Shown here piece by piece: positions 31,276 to 40,623 of a stretch of 64,000 bases of DNA; position 1 is the first letter of the stretch; each line of letters begins with the position of its first letter. The notes beneath the pieces were generated by a model. It did no database searches and was not told where the DNA came from. It was given only the letters and a program-made list of their open reading frames with translations. The stretch comes from Arthrobacter sp. NEB 688 (lineage in GTDB: Bacteria; Actinomycetota; Actinomycetes; Actinomycetales; Dermatophilaceae): contig NZ_CP053707.1 of NCBI RefSeq assembly GCF_013201035.1, positions 1,922,001-1,986,000 of the forward strand, written 5' to 3'. Position numbers and translations under genes: made by a program.

Positions 31276-33741
31276 GTGAGTGCCGCAGCGTTGCCGTCCC
31301 GCGCCCGTGTCGTCGTCGTCGGCGGGGGTGTCATCGGCACCTCGGTCGCCTACCACCTCGCGCAGGCGGGGGAGAGCGACGTCCTCCTCCTCGAGCGCGA
31401 CCGGTTGACCTCCGGCACGACGTGGCACGCCGCGGGCCTCATGACCTGCTTCGGCTCCCTCAGCGAGACGAGCACCCGGCTGCGGCTGTACTCCCGCGAC
31501 CTCTACGGGCGGCTCGAGGCCGAGACCGGGCAGTCGACGGGCTTCAAGCCGGTCGGGCTCGTCGAGGCCGCGGCCGACCGCGACCGCCTCGAGGAGTACC
31601 GCCGCGTCGCGACCTTCCAGCGGCGCCTCGGCCTCGACGTCGAGGAGGTCTCGCCGGCGCAGATGGCCGACCTCTTCCCGCTGGCCCGCACCGACGACCT
31701 CGCCGGCGGCTTCCACGTGCCGGGCGACGGCCGGGTCAACCCCGTCGACCTGACGATGGCGCTCGCGAAGGGCGCGCGGGCCCGCGGCGTGCGCGTCGCC
31801 GAGGGCGTGCGCGTCGAGCAGGTCCTCACCCGTCGGCGCGGCGTCGTCGAGGAGGTGGCCGGCGTCGTCACCGACCGCGGCACCGTCGAGTGCGACGTCG
31901 TCGTCAACGCCGCCGGGATGTGGGCCCGCGAGCTGGCCGCGCAGAACGGCGTCGTCGTGCCCAACCAGGCCGCCGAGCACTACTACCTCGTGACCGAGCC
32001 GATCGACGGGATGAGCGCCGACGCACCGGTGTTCGAGGACCCCGCGTCCTACGGCTACTACCGCGAGGAGGGCGGCGGCATGATGGTCGGCCTCTTCGAG
32101 CCGGTCGCCGCCGCGTGGAAGGTCGAGGGCATCCCGCGCGACTTCTCCTTCGGCACGCTCCCGCCCGACACCGACCGCGTCGGCCCCTTCCTCGAGAAGG
32201 CGATGGCCCGCGTGCCCGTCGTCGAGACCGCCGGCATCCGCACCTTCTTCTGCGGCCCCGAGTCGTTCATGCCCGACCTCGCGCCGGGCGTCGGCGAGGC
32301 CCCCGGCATCCACGGCTACTTCGTGTGCGCCGGGCTCAACTCGGTCGGCATCCTCTCGGCCGGCGGGCTCGGGCGCATCCTCGCCCACTGGGTGCTCACG
32401 GGCCGGCCGGACGTCGACGTCACCGGCATCGACGTCGCCCGCTTCCGCGACCACCAGCTGCTGCCGGAGCACCGCCGCGCGCGCACCGCCGAGGTCCTCG
32501 GCACGGTCTACGCGGCGCACACGCCGGGCGTGCAGCTGACGACCTCCCGGGGCGTCTTCCGCTCGCCCGTCCACGACCGCGTCATCGCGGCCGGCGGGTA
32601 CCTGCGCGACGTCTCGGGCTGGGAGTCGGCCGCCTGGTACGCCGGGCCGGGGGAGACCCCGCGGGCCGAGCCGACGTGGGGCCGTGCGCCCTGGTTCGAG
32701 CGGTGGGAGGCGGAGCACCGGGCCGTCCGCGAGGCCGCGGGCCTGTTCGACATGTCGTTCATGGGCCGCTTCGCCGTGCGCGGCCCCGACGCGCTCGCGG
32801 TGCTCGACCACCTGAGCGCCGGCGACCTCTCGCTCGACGGCCGGATCACCTACACCCAGTGGCTGGCCGACGACGGCGGCCTGCTCGCGGACCTCACGGT
32901 CACGCGCCTGGCCGAGGACGACCTGTTCGTCGTCGCCTCCGACACGCAGCACGCCCAGGTCCTCGGGATGCTGCGCCGCGCGCTCGGCGACGCCGACGCC
33001 ACGGTCACCGACGTCACGCAGGACGCCGCGATGCTGAGCCTCCAGGGGCCGGCCTCGCGAGCGGTGCTCGACGCGGTGGCGCCCCGGACCGACTGGAGCG
33101 ACGACGCCTTCCCCTTCCGCGCCGCCCGGACCGTCGACGTCGACGGGACGGAGGTGCTCGCCGTGCGCGTCACGTACGTCGGCGAGCTCGGCTGGGAGCT
33201 CTACGTCCCGGCCGCGGCCGCCACGGCCGTCTGGGACCGGCTCCTCGACGCGGGCGCGCCCCACGGGCTGCGGCCCACCGGCCTCGCCGCGCTCGGCAGC
33301 CTTCGCCTCGAGAAGGGCTACCGCGACTACGGCCACGACGTCGACGGCACCGACGACGTGCGCACGGCGGGCCTGGCCTTCGCCGTGGCGACCGACAAGC
33401 CGGGGGGCTTCCGCGGCCGCGACGCCGTGCTCGCCGGTGCGCAGGCGGGCCCGCCCCGCCACCGCGTCGTCTCGCTCGTCGTGCGCGACCCGGAGCCGCT
33501 GCTCTTCCACGGCGAGGTCGTCCTGCGCGACGGCGTCCCGGTCGGCGACGTCCGCAGCGGCTCCTACGGCTGGACCGTGGGCGGCGCCGTCGGCCTCGCC
33601 GGCGTCGAGCACGAGAACGGCGTCACGGCGCAGTGGCTGCGCGAGGGCCCCTGGGAGGTCGACGTCGCCGGGACGCGGTACCCGGCCGAGGTCTCGCTGC
33701 GCCCGCCGTACGACCCCACGTCCGCCCGCGTGCGCGCCTGA
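31276..33741 (+). CDS. Dimethylglycine/sarcosine dehydrogenase-like FAD enzyme fused to a GcvT domain
   Basis: An 821-residue two-domain enzyme. Residues 1 to about 400 form a DAO-type FAD domain (VVVVGGGVIGTSVAYHL). WHAAGL places H51 where mammalian dimethylglycine and sarcosine dehydrogenases carry covalently bound FAD. From about 430 a GcvT-like aminomethyltransferase/folate domain follows (GLFDMSFMGRFAV, LSLQGPASRAVL, LGSLRLEKGYRDYGHD). Such proteins demethylate N-methylated glycines and pass the one-carbon unit to tetrahydrofolate. The precise substrate is open. glyA at 12101 could use the methylene-THF. A GcvT-like C-terminal barrel ends the protein. Confidence 0.87.
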   Translation: MSAAALPSRARVVVVGGGVIGTSVAYHLAQAGESDVLLLERDRLTSGTTWHAAGLMTCFGSLSETSTRLRLYSRDLYGRLEAETGQSTGFKPVGLVEAAADRDRLEEYRRVATFQRRLGLDVEEVSPAQMADLFPLARTDDLAGGFHVPGDGRVNPVDLTMALAKGARARGVRVAEGVRVEQVLTRRRGVVEEVAGVVTDRGTVECDVVVNAAGMWARELAAQNGVVVPNQAAEHYYLVTEPIDGMSADAPVFEDPASYGYYREEGGGMMVGLFEPVAAAWKVEGIPRDFSFGTLPPDTDRVGPFLEKAMARVPVVETAGIRTFFCGPESFMPDLAPGVGEAPGIHGYFVCAGLNSVGILSAGGLGRILAHWVLTGRPDVDVTGIDVARFRDHQLLPEHRRARTAEVLGTVYAAHTPGVQLTTSRGVFRSPVHDRVIAAGGYLRDVSGWESAAWYAGPGETPRAEPTWGRAPWFERWEAEHRAVREAAGLFDMSFMGRFAVRGPDALAVLDHLSAGDLSLDGRITYTQWLADDGGLLADLTVTRLAEDDLFVVASDTQHAQVLGMLRRALGDADATVTDVTQDAAMLSLQGPASRAVLDAVAPRTDWSDDAFPFRAARTVDVDGTEVLAVRVTYVGELGWELYVPAAAATAVWDRLLDAGAPHGLRPTGLAALGSLRLEKGYRDYGHDVDGTDDVRTAGLAFAVATDKPGGFRGRDAVLAGAQAGPPRHRVVSLVVRDPEPLLFHGEVVLRDGVPVGDVRSGSYGWTVGGAVGLAGVEHENGVTAQWLREGPWEVDVAGTRYPAEVSLRPPYDPTSARVRA

Positions 33742-33758
33742 GCGGCAGACTGGTCGAC

Positions 33759-34037
33759 GTGCCCCGCTCCAACCGTCGCCGCCGCGACCTCGAGTCCCGC
33801 CCGCTCGGTGGCTCGACCGAGGTCGCGACCGAGCAGTGGCGCGGGCGGCCGTGGCACGTCCGCCGGCTGACCGGCGCGACGTCGAGCCGCGAGTACCGCT
33901 GCCCGGGCTGCCACCAGGGCATCCCCGTCGGCACCGCGCACGTCGTCGCGTGGCCCGCGACCGGCGTCGGGGGCGTCGAGGAGCGGCGGCACTGGCACAC
34001 CCGCTGCTGGGCCTCGCGGCACGCCGCGCAGCCCTGA
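33759..34037 (+). CDS. Small protein with a Cys/His metal-binding motif
   Basis: A 92-residue protein with a basic, arginine-rich N-terminus and a compact motif YRCPGCHQGIPVGTAHVVAWP...HWHTRCW. CxxC plus His and a C-terminal HxxC suggest a zinc ribbon or HNH-like fold. Similar short proteins occur across Actinobacteria without known function. The GTG at 33759 is the best available start, since there is no upstream ATG in frame. It lies 17 bp after the dehydrogenase and is convergent with the AI-2E permease gene. Confidence 0.6.
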   Translation: MPRSNRRRRDLESRPLGGSTEVATEQWRGRPWHVRRLTGATSSREYRCPGCHQGIPVGTAHVVAWPATGVGGVEERRHWHTRCWASRHAAQP

Positions 34038-34044
34038 GCCGACC

Positions 34045-35277
34045 TCAGGCCTCGCGCTGGCGCGGGACGAGGACCTCTTCGTAGAGCAGCAGCAGGCCGG
34101 CGGCGACGGGGATGGCGAGCAGCGCCCCGAGGACGCCGAGCAGCGCCCCGCCGGCGAGGGCCGCGACGACGGTGACGGTGCCGGGCACCGAGACCGTCTG
34201 CTGCATGACCCGCGGGGCGATGACGTAGTTCTCGACCTGCTGGTAGACGACGTAGTAGACGACGACGACCAACGCCTTCTGCGGCTCGTCGAAGAACGCG
34301 ACGAGGGTGACGATGGCGGCGCCGAGGGTCGCGCCGACCATCGGGATGAGCCCGAGCAGGCCGACGGTCACCGCGAGCACCGCGGGGTACGGCACGCCGA
34401 CGATGCGCAGCATCACGTACGACAGGAGCGCGTTGAGGCTCGCGATGAGCACCTGCCCGCCGGCGTAGGCCCCCACCCGCCGCATGATCTCCTCCGAGAG
34501 CGCGACGACCCGCGGCCGCCGGCTCATCGGGACGAGCGCGTAGGCCGCGGTCTTGACGCGGGGCATCGAGACGAGCAGGTAGAGGGTCAGCACGAGGACG
34601 GTGAGCACCTGGAAGGTGCCGCTGAGGACGGCCCGCCCGGCGCCGAGGAGGCCGCCGAGCAGGCCCTCGACGAAGGACTGGTCGGTCAGCTTGGTGACGA
34701 GCTCGCCCTGGAGGCGGTCGATGACGTCGTAGTGCCGGTCGAGGTCGCGCGCCCACCGGGCGTCGAGGAGGTCGCCGACGTACTCGGGCGTGCGCGCGGC
34801 CAGGGCCGATCCCTGGACGACGACCGTCGGCAGGACGAGCGAGGCGATGGCGGCGATGACGAGCAGCAGCCCGCCGAAGACGGCCGTGACGGCGAGCGGC
34901 CGCGGCAGCCACCGCTCCGACAGCCGCCCGACGAGGGGGTCGAGCGCGAGGGCGAGGAAGAACGCGACGAGGAGGATGGTGATCGTCGTCGCGAGGCGGC
35001 CGAGGCCGGTCCACAGCCCGACGGCGAGCAGCGCCCCCGTGGCACCGAAGAAGCCGATGTAGAAGGGCGAGTGCCGGTTGAGCGGCTGGCCGGCCGACCC
35101 GTAGCGCAGCAGCGCGGCGGTGCCGGGGTCGAGCGCCCCCGGCGGGAGCGAGGCGAGGTCGCCGTCGACGGGGATCGCCTCGGGGTCGATGTGGTTGCTC
35201 CGCTCGAGCACCTGCCGCTGGCGTCGCCGGTAGTCACCCCACCGGGACACCGGGCCCCACACCGTCGTCATCCTCAC
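34045..35277 (-). CDS. AI-2E family transporter
   Basis: A 410-residue membrane protein of the AI-2E (TqsA/PerM-like) family. Paired helices lie near residues 75-165, a long extracytoplasmic region follows, and then come five C-terminal helices with VGLLGLIPMVGATLGA and YYVVYQQVENYVIAPRVM. The substrate is unknown; family members include autoinducer exporters and Na/H antiporters. I chose the GTG at 35277 because GGAGG lies 6 nt before it; the ATG at 35271 would have poor spacing. It lies behind ccr on the same strand, but a hairpin separates them. Confidence 0.87.
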   Translation of the reverse strand: MRMTTVWGPVSRWGDYRRRQRQVLERSNHIDPEAIPVDGDLASLPPGALDPGTAALLRYGSAGQPLNRHSPFYIGFFGATGALLAVGLWTGLGRLATTITILLVAFFLALALDPLVGRLSERWLPRPLAVTAVFGGLLLVIAAIASLVLPTVVVQGSALAARTPEYVGDLLDARWARDLDRHYDVIDRLQGELVTKLTDQSFVEGLLGGLLGAGRAVLSGTFQVLTVLVLTLYLLVSMPRVKTAAYALVPMSRRPRVVALSEEIMRRVGAYAGGQVLIASLNALLSYVMLRIVGVPYPAVLAVTVGLLGLIPMVGATLGAAIVTLVAFFDEPQKALVVVVYYVVYQQVENYVIAPRVMQQTVSVPGTVTVVAALAGGALLGVLGALLAIPVAAGLLLLYEEVLVPRQREA

Positions 35278-35286
35278 CGGACACCT

Positions 35287-35319
35287 CCGGCCCACACCCT
35301 AGTGCGGGGTGCGGGCCGG
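35287..35319 (-). terminator. Hairpin behind ccr
   Basis: Arms of 13 nt (35287-35299 and 35307-35319) pair with one mismatch across a 7-nt loop, 26 bp after the ccr stop on the minus strand. The TAGGGT box inside it could serve the AI-2E gene as a -10 element. Confidence 0.6.
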
Positions 35320-35344
35320 GGGCGGAGGGTCCGGGGGATGTCGC

Positions 35345-36685
35345 TCAGGCGTCCCGGAACCGGTTGATCTCGGTCTCGAAGAGCGCGCGCTTCGCGGGGT
35401 CGGTGACACCGAGACCGGCCTCGGGCGAGAGGGTCAGCACCCCGACCTTGCCCTGGTGGGCGTTGCGGTGGACGTCGAGCGCGGCCTGGCCGACGTCCTC
35501 GAGCCGGTAGGTCTTGGAGAGCGTCGGGTGGACGATGCCGCGGTCGACGAGGTCGTTGGCCTCCCAGGCCTCGCGGTAGTTCGCGAAGTGCGAGGAGAGG
35601 ATCTTCTTGAGGTTCATCCACAGGTAGCGGTTGTCGTACTCGTGGAGGTAGCCCGACGTCGACGCGCAGGTGATGATCGTGCCGCCCTTGCGCGCGACGT
35701 AGACGCTCGCGCCGAAGGTCTCGCGGCCGGGGTGCTCGAAGACGATGTCGACGTCGTGCCCGCCGGTCAGCTCACGGATCTTCTTGCCCAGGCGCTGCCA
35801 CTCCTTGGGGTCCTGCGCGGTGCCCTCGTCGTTCCAGAACCGGTAGCCCTCGGCCGAGCGGTCGATGATGAGCTCGGCGCCCATCGCCCGGCAGATGTCG
35901 GCCTTCTCGGGGGAGGAGACGACGCAGATGGGGGTGGCGCCGCCCGCGAGGGCCATCTGGGTGGCGTACGAGCCGAGGCCGCCGCTCGCGCCCCAGACGA
36001 GCACGCGGTCGCCGAGCTTCATGTGGGCGCCGTTCTTGCTGATGAGCTGGCGGTAGGCCGTCGAGTTGACGAGGCCGGGGGAGGCCGCCTCCTCCCACGA
36101 CAGGTGTGCCGGCTTGGGCATCAGCTGGTTGGCCTTGACGATCGCGAGCTCGGCGAGACCGCCGAAGTTGGTCTCGAAGCCCCAGATCCGCTGCTGCGGG
36201 TCCATCATCGTGTCGTCGTGGCCCTCGGCGTCCTCGAGCTCGACCGAGAGGCAGTGCGCGACGACCTCGGTGCCCGGCTTCCACTTGGTGACGCCGGGGC
36301 CGGTGCGCAGGACGACGCCCGCGAGGTCGGAGCCGACGACGTGGTAGGGCAGGTCGTGCCGCTTGGCGAACTCCGAGGTGCGGCCGTAGCGCTCGAGGAA
36401 GCCGAACGTGGAGACGGGCTCGAAGATCGAGGTCCAGACGGTGTTGTAGTTGATGGCGCTGGCCATCACCGCGACGAGCGCCTCGCCGGGCGCGAGCTCG
36501 GGGGTGGGGACCTCCTCGACGTGGAGGGACCGGCGCGGGTCCTTCTCCTTCGTCGGGAGCCCCTCGAACATGTCGACCTCGTCCTTGTGCACGGTGGCGG
36601 CGCGGTACGAGCTGGGGACGGCGATCCCCGAGTAGGTCTCGGGGGTGCGGTCACCGGAGAGGATGGCCTCGCGGATCTGGTCCAT
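35345..36685 (-). CDS. ccrA: Crotonyl-CoA carboxylase/reductase
   Basis: It reductively carboxylates crotonyl-CoA with CO2 and NADPH to (2S)-ethylmalonyl-CoA, the defining step of the ethylmalonyl-CoA pathway and a source of polyketide extender units. The 446-residue medium-chain dehydrogenase/reductase has the NADPH motif WGASGGLGSYA. The CO2-binding residues known from Kitasatospora Ccr (Asn81, Phe170, Glu171, His365) are present as N81, F170, E171 and H366. AAGGAG precedes the ATG, and a TAGGTT box lies at 36726-36731. It is divergent from a membrane protein gene, with a CRP-like palindrome between them. Confidence 0.95.
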   Translation of the reverse strand: MDQIREAILSGDRTPETYSGIAVPSSYRAATVHKDEVDMFEGLPTKEKDPRRSLHVEEVPTPELAPGEALVAVMASAINYNTVWTSIFEPVSTFGFLERYGRTSEFAKRHDLPYHVVGSDLAGVVLRTGPGVTKWKPGTEVVAHCLSVELEDAEGHDDTMMDPQQRIWGFETNFGGLAELAIVKANQLMPKPAHLSWEEAASPGLVNSTAYRQLISKNGAHMKLGDRVLVWGASGGLGSYATQMALAGGATPICVVSSPEKADICRAMGAELIIDRSAEGYRFWNDEGTAQDPKEWQRLGKKIRELTGGHDVDIVFEHPGRETFGASVYVARKGGTIITCASTSGYLHEYDNRYLWMNLKKILSSHFANYREAWEANDLVDRGIVHPTLSKTYRLEDVGQAALDVHRNAHQGKVGVLTLSPEAGLGVTDPAKRALFETEINRFRDA

Positions 36686-36774
36686 GGGGTCGTGCTCCTT
36701 CGGTGCTGGGCAGCGGTTGCCGGTGAACCTACTGGCCGGTCACCGGGGCCGGTACCGCCTGAGACGGCAGTCAC

Positions 36775-36792
36775 CCGTGACGCCGGTCACGG
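36775..36792. promoter_or_regulatory. CRP-like palindrome between ccr and the membrane protein gene
   Basis: CCGTGAC-N4-GTCACGG is a perfect 7-bp inverted repeat. Its core GTGA-N6-TCAC matches eight of ten defined positions of the CRP/GlxR consensus. An extra GTCAC half-site lies just upstream. Confidence 0.4.
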
Positions 36793-36822
36793 CGCCGGCA
36801 GCGGGTGGGCGGCCGCGCGGGA

Positions 36823-36828
36823 TACCGT
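36823..36828 (+). promoter_or_regulatory. -10 box TACCGT (leaderless type)
   Basis: TACCGT ends 6 nt before the GTG at 36835 and supports that start over the in-frame GTG at 36805. Confidence 0.45.
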
Positions 36829-36834
36829 TCCGGT

Positions 36835-38844
36835 GTGTGTCCCGCGCCCATCCGTCGACCCCTGCGCGCCGTGGTAGGTGCGCTCGTCGCGACGGCGTGC
36901 GCGGTGCTCGGCGTGGTCCTCGGGTCGGCGCATCCGGCCCTGGCCGCGACGACGGCCGACCCCGTCCCGGTCGTGGTGGTCGGGGCGCCCGGGCTCGCGT
37001 GGTCGGACATCGACGGGGCCCGCACGCCGTGGCTCTCGCGGGTCGCGGCCGAGGGGGCCGTCGCGTCGCTGACGGTGCGCGGGCCGCACTCGCGCGCCTG
37101 CGCGGTCGACGGGTGGCTGACGCTCTCGGCCGGGCGGCGGGCCGGTGGTCCGACGGCCACCTGTGAGGCCCCGGCCGCTCCGGTCGACGGAGCGGTGCCG
37201 GGCTGGGGTGCCTACGTCACCGCGGCCCGCGACGCCTCGTACGGCGCGGTCCCCGGCACGCTCGCGCAGCGGCTGGCCGACGCCGGCCGGTGCGTCGAGG
37301 CCGTCGGCCCGGGCGCCGCGCTCGCGGCCGCCGGCGAGGACGGCCGGGTCGGCGCGTACGCCAGCGACGTCCCCGCCACCCCGTCGTGCCCGGTCCTCCT
37401 CGTCGACGCCGGGACGCTGCCGGCCGACCCCGACGCCCGGACGGCCGCCCTGCGCCGCCTCGACGCGCTCGTCGAGGGGGTCCTGCGCTCGAAGAGCCCG
37501 CAGACCCGCCTCGTCGTCGCGGGGGTCGGTGACGGCGACTCGCCGGTCCGGCCCCGCGCGGTCGTCGTCTCCGGGCCGCCCGCGGGCGTCCTCACCTCGC
37601 CCTCGACGCGCCAGCCCGGCCTCGTGCAGCTCCAGGACCTCACCGCGTCGGTCCTCCAGTGGTCCGGCGCCGACGCCACGGGGCTGACCGGGCGGGTCGT
37701 CACGGCCGAGGCCGACGACGTGCCCGGGCCGGAGCGCGTCGCCGCCCGCGACGGGTTCGAGGTCCGGGCCGCGACGCTCCGCGAGGTGAGCCCGCAGGTC
37801 ACGGGCTGGCTCGCCACGGCCTTCGTGGTGTGGTGCGCGGCCGCCGTCGGCGTGCTGCTGCGCCGTCGCCGCACGGGTGGGCGCACCGACCGGGCGCCGC
37901 AGTGGCTCGTGGCCGCCGGCACGGCGGTCGCGTCGGTCCCCGTCGCGACCTTCGTCGTCAACGTCGTGCCGTGGTGGTCGACCGGCCGCCCGCGCCTGGC
38001 CTTCGCCGGGGCCCTCGTCGCCGCCGTCGTGCTCGTCACCCGGGCCGCGCTCGCGGCCGGGCGACGGCACCGGTTCGGTGTCGCGCTCGTCGTCGGGGTG
38101 GTGACCCTGGTCGTCCTCGGGGGTGACGTGCTCGCCGGGTCGCGCCTGCAGCTGTCGTCGGTCTTCGGGCAGAACCCGACCGTCGGCGGGCGGTTCTACG
38201 GGTTCGGCAACACGAGCTTCGCGCTCTACGGCGTCGCCGTCCTCACCGTGATGGCCGTCGTCGGCGCCTGGGCGCACCCGCGCCGGCGGGTCGCCGTGGG
38301 GCTCGCCGCGCTCCTGCTCCTCCTCGCGACCGCGCTCGAGGGGCACCCCTCCTACGGCGCCGACTTCGGCGGGCCACCCGGTCTCGTCCTCGGCGGGCTG
38401 CTCGTCCTCGCGGTCGCGGCCGGCCTGCGGCTCACCGTCGTCCGCGTCCTCGTCGCGGGGGCGGCGGTCGTCGTCCTCACGCTCGCGCTCGCGGTGCTCG
38501 ACTGGCTGCGGCCCGCCGCGGCCCGCACGCACCTGGGCGAGTTCGTCCAGACGGTGCTCGACGGCGGCGCGGACGACGTCGTCGGGCGCAAGCTCGCGCA
38601 GAACCTCACGAACCTCGGGTCGCCGCCGCTGCTCGCCATCGCGGCCGCGGCGACCGTCCTGCTCGTCGTCGCGTGGCGCACCGGGTGGCGCGTCCCCGCC
38701 CCCGGCGGCGTGCTGCTGCGGGCCGCCGTCGTCCTCGGGGTCGTCGGGTTCGCGGTCAACGACTCCGGGCTCGTCGTCCCGGCCTTCGTCCTCCTGCCGC
38801 TGCTGCCGGTGCTCGCGGCCGCCGGGCGCGCCCCCGACGCCTGA
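36835..38844 (+). CDS. Polytopic membrane protein with alkaline-phosphatase-like extracytoplasmic domain
   Basis: A 669-residue protein of unknown function. A signal sequence or membrane anchor (to about residue 38) is followed by a domain that begins VPVVVVGAPGLAWSDID and contains ACAVDGWLTLSAGRRAGG. This resembles the start of alkaline-phosphatase superfamily domains, although the metal ligands are not obvious. From about residue 320, some ten membrane helices follow, with the conserved loop TVGGRFYGFGNTSFALY. Similar proteins occur widely in Actinobacteria. It may act on envelope glycolipids, but this is inference. The stop is 4 bp from the end of the convergent epimerase gene. Confidence 0.65.
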   Translation: MCPAPIRRPLRAVVGALVATACAVLGVVLGSAHPALAATTADPVPVVVVGAPGLAWSDIDGARTPWLSRVAAEGAVASLTVRGPHSRACAVDGWLTLSAGRRAGGPTATCEAPAAPVDGAVPGWGAYVTAARDASYGAVPGTLAQRLADAGRCVEAVGPGAALAAAGEDGRVGAYASDVPATPSCPVLLVDAGTLPADPDARTAALRRLDALVEGVLRSKSPQTRLVVAGVGDGDSPVRPRAVVVSGPPAGVLTSPSTRQPGLVQLQDLTASVLQWSGADATGLTGRVVTAEADDVPGPERVAARDGFEVRAATLREVSPQVTGWLATAFVVWCAAAVGVLLRRRRTGGRTDRAPQWLVAAGTAVASVPVATFVVNVVPWWSTGRPRLAFAGALVAAVVLVTRAALAAGRRHRFGVALVVGVVTLVVLGGDVLAGSRLQLSSVFGQNPTVGGRFYGFGNTSFALYGVAVLTVMAVVGAWAHPRRRVAVGLAALLLLLATALEGHPSYGADFGGPPGLVLGGLLVLAVAAGLRLTVVRVLVAGAAVVVLTLALAVLDWLRPAAARTHLGEFVQTVLDGGADDVVGRKLAQNLTNLGSPPLLAIAAAATVLLVVAWRTGWRVPAPGGVLLRAAVVLGVVGFAVNDSGLVVPAFVLLPLLPVLAAAGRAPDA

Positions 38845-38848
38845 GCGG

Positions 38849-39286
38849 TCAGTGCGCGGCGTCGGCCGCCGGCTCGACGAGCTCGACGAGGATGCCGCCC
38901 GCGTCCTTGGGGTGGACGAAGTTGACGCGGCTGTTGCTCGTGCCGCGCTTGGGGGTGTCGTAGAGCAGCCGCAGCCCTCGCTCGCGCAGGGTCGCGCACA
39001 CGGCGTCGATGTCCTCGACGCGGTAGGCCATCTGCTGGATGCCGGGGCCGCTGCGGTCGAGGAACTTCGCGATCGTCGACTCCTCCGACAGCGGCGCGAG
39101 CAGCTGGATGCAGGAGCCGGAGTCGCCGACGCCCATCATCGCCTCGCGCACGCCCTGCTCCTCGTTGGTCTCCTCGTGCAGCTTCGTCATCCCGTAGGCG
39201 CGCTCGTAGAAGGCGACCGCCTCGTCGAGGTCCCGGACGGCGACACCCACGTGGTCGATGGCGGTGAAGAGCTCGGTGGCGGTCAT
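38849..39286 (-). CDS. mce: Methylmalonyl-CoA (ethylmalonyl-CoA) epimerase
   Basis: It interconverts the 2R and 2S forms of methylmalonyl-CoA and, in the ethylmalonyl-CoA pathway, of ethylmalonyl-CoA. The 145-residue protein is of the glyoxalase/VOC fold. Expected ligand and catalytic positions are H12 (IDHVGVAV), E48, Q61 and the C-terminal VELVEP glutamates. The central ligand motif, commonly HHxAY, reads QQMAY (84-88) here, so one metal ligand may be Gln. The ATG lies 6 nt after a TAGGCT box. It provides the link between Ccr and MeaA. Confidence 0.9.
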   Translation of the reverse strand: MTATELFTAIDHVGVAVRDLDEAVAFYERAYGMTKLHEETNEEQGVREAMMGVGDSGSCIQLLAPLSEESTIAKFLDRSGPGIQQMAYRVEDIDAVCATLRERGLRLLYDTPKRGTSNSRVNFVHPKDAGGILVELVEPAADAAH

Positions 39287-39292
39287 GCGACC

Positions 39293-39298
39293 AGCCTA
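39293..39298 (-). promoter_or_regulatory. -10 box TAGGCT for mce (leaderless type)
   Basis: On the minus strand TAGGCT ends 6 nt before the mce ATG at 39286. Confidence 0.5.
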
Positions 39299-39324
39299 GG
39301 TCGGGGCCGCGCGGGCCGCGGGGA

Positions 39325-39346
39325 CACGGTGGTGAGCGTCACCGTG
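39325..39346. promoter_or_regulatory. Inverted repeat in the mce-atoB divergent gap
   Basis: CACGGTG-N8-CACCGTG, with a second nested symmetry GGTGA-N3-TCACC, lies between the two start sites. It is a possible shared operator. A TAGCAT box for the thiolase gene follows at 39379-39384. Confidence 0.35.
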
Positions 39347-39423
39347 CCACGGGGTCGGCAGCGTCACGAGGCGCCGACTAGCATCGGGAGGATCCCCTCG
39401 GACCCGACCACGGAGGCCCCCGC

Positions 39424-40623
39424 ATGTCCACCGACCCGACCGTCATCGTCGCCGGCGCCCGCACCCCGATGGGGCGGATGAGCGGCTCCCTCAAGGGCTT
39501 CAGCGGGTCCGACCTCGGCGGCTTCGCCATCAAGGGCGCCCTCGAGAAGGCCGGGGTCGCGCCCGACCGGGTCGACTACGTGATCATGGGCCAGGTCCTC
39601 ACCGCCGGCGAGGGCCAGATCCCCGCCCGCCAGGCCGCGAGCAAGGCCGGCATCCCGATGACCGTCCCGGCGCTGACCATCAACAAGGTCTGCCTCTCGG
39701 GCATCGACGCCATCGCCCTGGCCGACCAGCTGATCCGCGCGGGCGAGTTCGACGTCGTCGTCGCCGGCGGCCAGGAGTCGATGACCAACGCCCCGCACCT
39801 GCTCGAGAAGAGCCGCGACGGCTTCAAGTACGGCGACGTCACCCTGCACGACCACATGGCGCAGGACGGCCTCTGGGACGCCTTCACCGACCAGGCGATG
39901 GGCCTGCTCACCGAGACCGCGAACACCGGCGACGTCGCCTTCACCCGCGAGCAGCAGGACGAGTTCTCCGCCCGCAGCCACCAGCTCGCCGCCCGCGCCT
40001 GGAAGGACGGCCTCTTCGACGACGAGGTCGTCACCGTGAGCATCCCGCAGCGCCGCGGCGAGCCGGTCGAGTTCAAGAGCGACGAGGGCATCCGCCCCGA
40101 CACGACGACCGAGTCGCTCGGCGGCCTGCGTCCCGCCTTCAGCAAGGAGGGCACCATCACCGCCGGCTCCGCGTCGCAGATCAGTGACGGCGCCGCGGCC
40201 GTCGTCGTCATGAAGCGCTCCAAGGCCGAAGAGCTCGGTCTCGAGTGGCTCGCCGAGATCGGCGCCCACGGCGTCGTCGCCGGGCCGGACTCGAGCCTCC
40301 AGAGCCAGCCGGCCCGCGCCATCGCGAAGGCCTGTGCGCGAGAGGGCATCTCGCCCACCGACCTCGACCTCGTCGAGATCAACGAGGCCTTCGCGGCCGT
40401 CGGCCTCGCGTCGACCAAGGAGCTCGGCCTCGACGCCGACAAGGTCAACGTCAACGGCGGCGCCATCGCGCTCGGCCACCCGATCGGGATGTCCGGGGCG
40501 CGCATCACGCTGCACCTCGCGCTCGAGCTCAAGCGCCGCGGCGGCGGCGTCGGTGCGGCCGCCCTCTGCGGTGGCGGCGGCCAGGGCGACGCCCTCGTCG
40601 TCAAGGTCCCGGCCCGGGGCTGA
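39424..40623 (+). CDS. atoB: Acetyl-CoA C-acetyltransferase (thiolase)
   Basis: It condenses two acetyl-CoA to acetoacetyl-CoA, or cleaves it. The 399-residue protein has the acyl-accepting Cys C90 (NKVCLSG), the H352 of GHPIG and the second Cys C382 in [12 protein letters not shown], the biosynthetic/degradative thiolase triad. In the context of Ccr and MeaA it most likely provides the entry step of the ethylmalonyl-CoA pathway or polyhydroxybutyrate synthesis. A TAGCAT box and GGAGG lie upstream. The stop overlaps the proposed meaB start (CTGA). Confidence 0.94.
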   Translation: MSTDPTVIVAGARTPMGRMSGSLKGFSGSDLGGFAIKGALEKAGVAPDRVDYVIMGQVLTAGEGQIPARQAASKAGIPMTVPALTINKVCLSGIDAIALADQLIRAGEFDVVVAGGQESMTNAPHLLEKSRDGFKYGDVTLHDHMAQDGLWDAFTDQAMGLLTETANTGDVAFTREQQDEFSARSHQLAARAWKDGLFDDEVVTVSIPQRRGEPVEFKSDEGIRPDTTTESLGGLRPAFSKEGTITAGSASQISDGAAAVVVMKRSKAEELGLEWLAEIGAHGVVAGPDSSLQSQPARAIAKACAREGISPTDLDLVEINEAFAAVGLASTKELGLDADKVNVNGGAIALGHPIGMSGARITLHLALELKRRGGGVGAAALCGGGGQGDALVVKVPARG

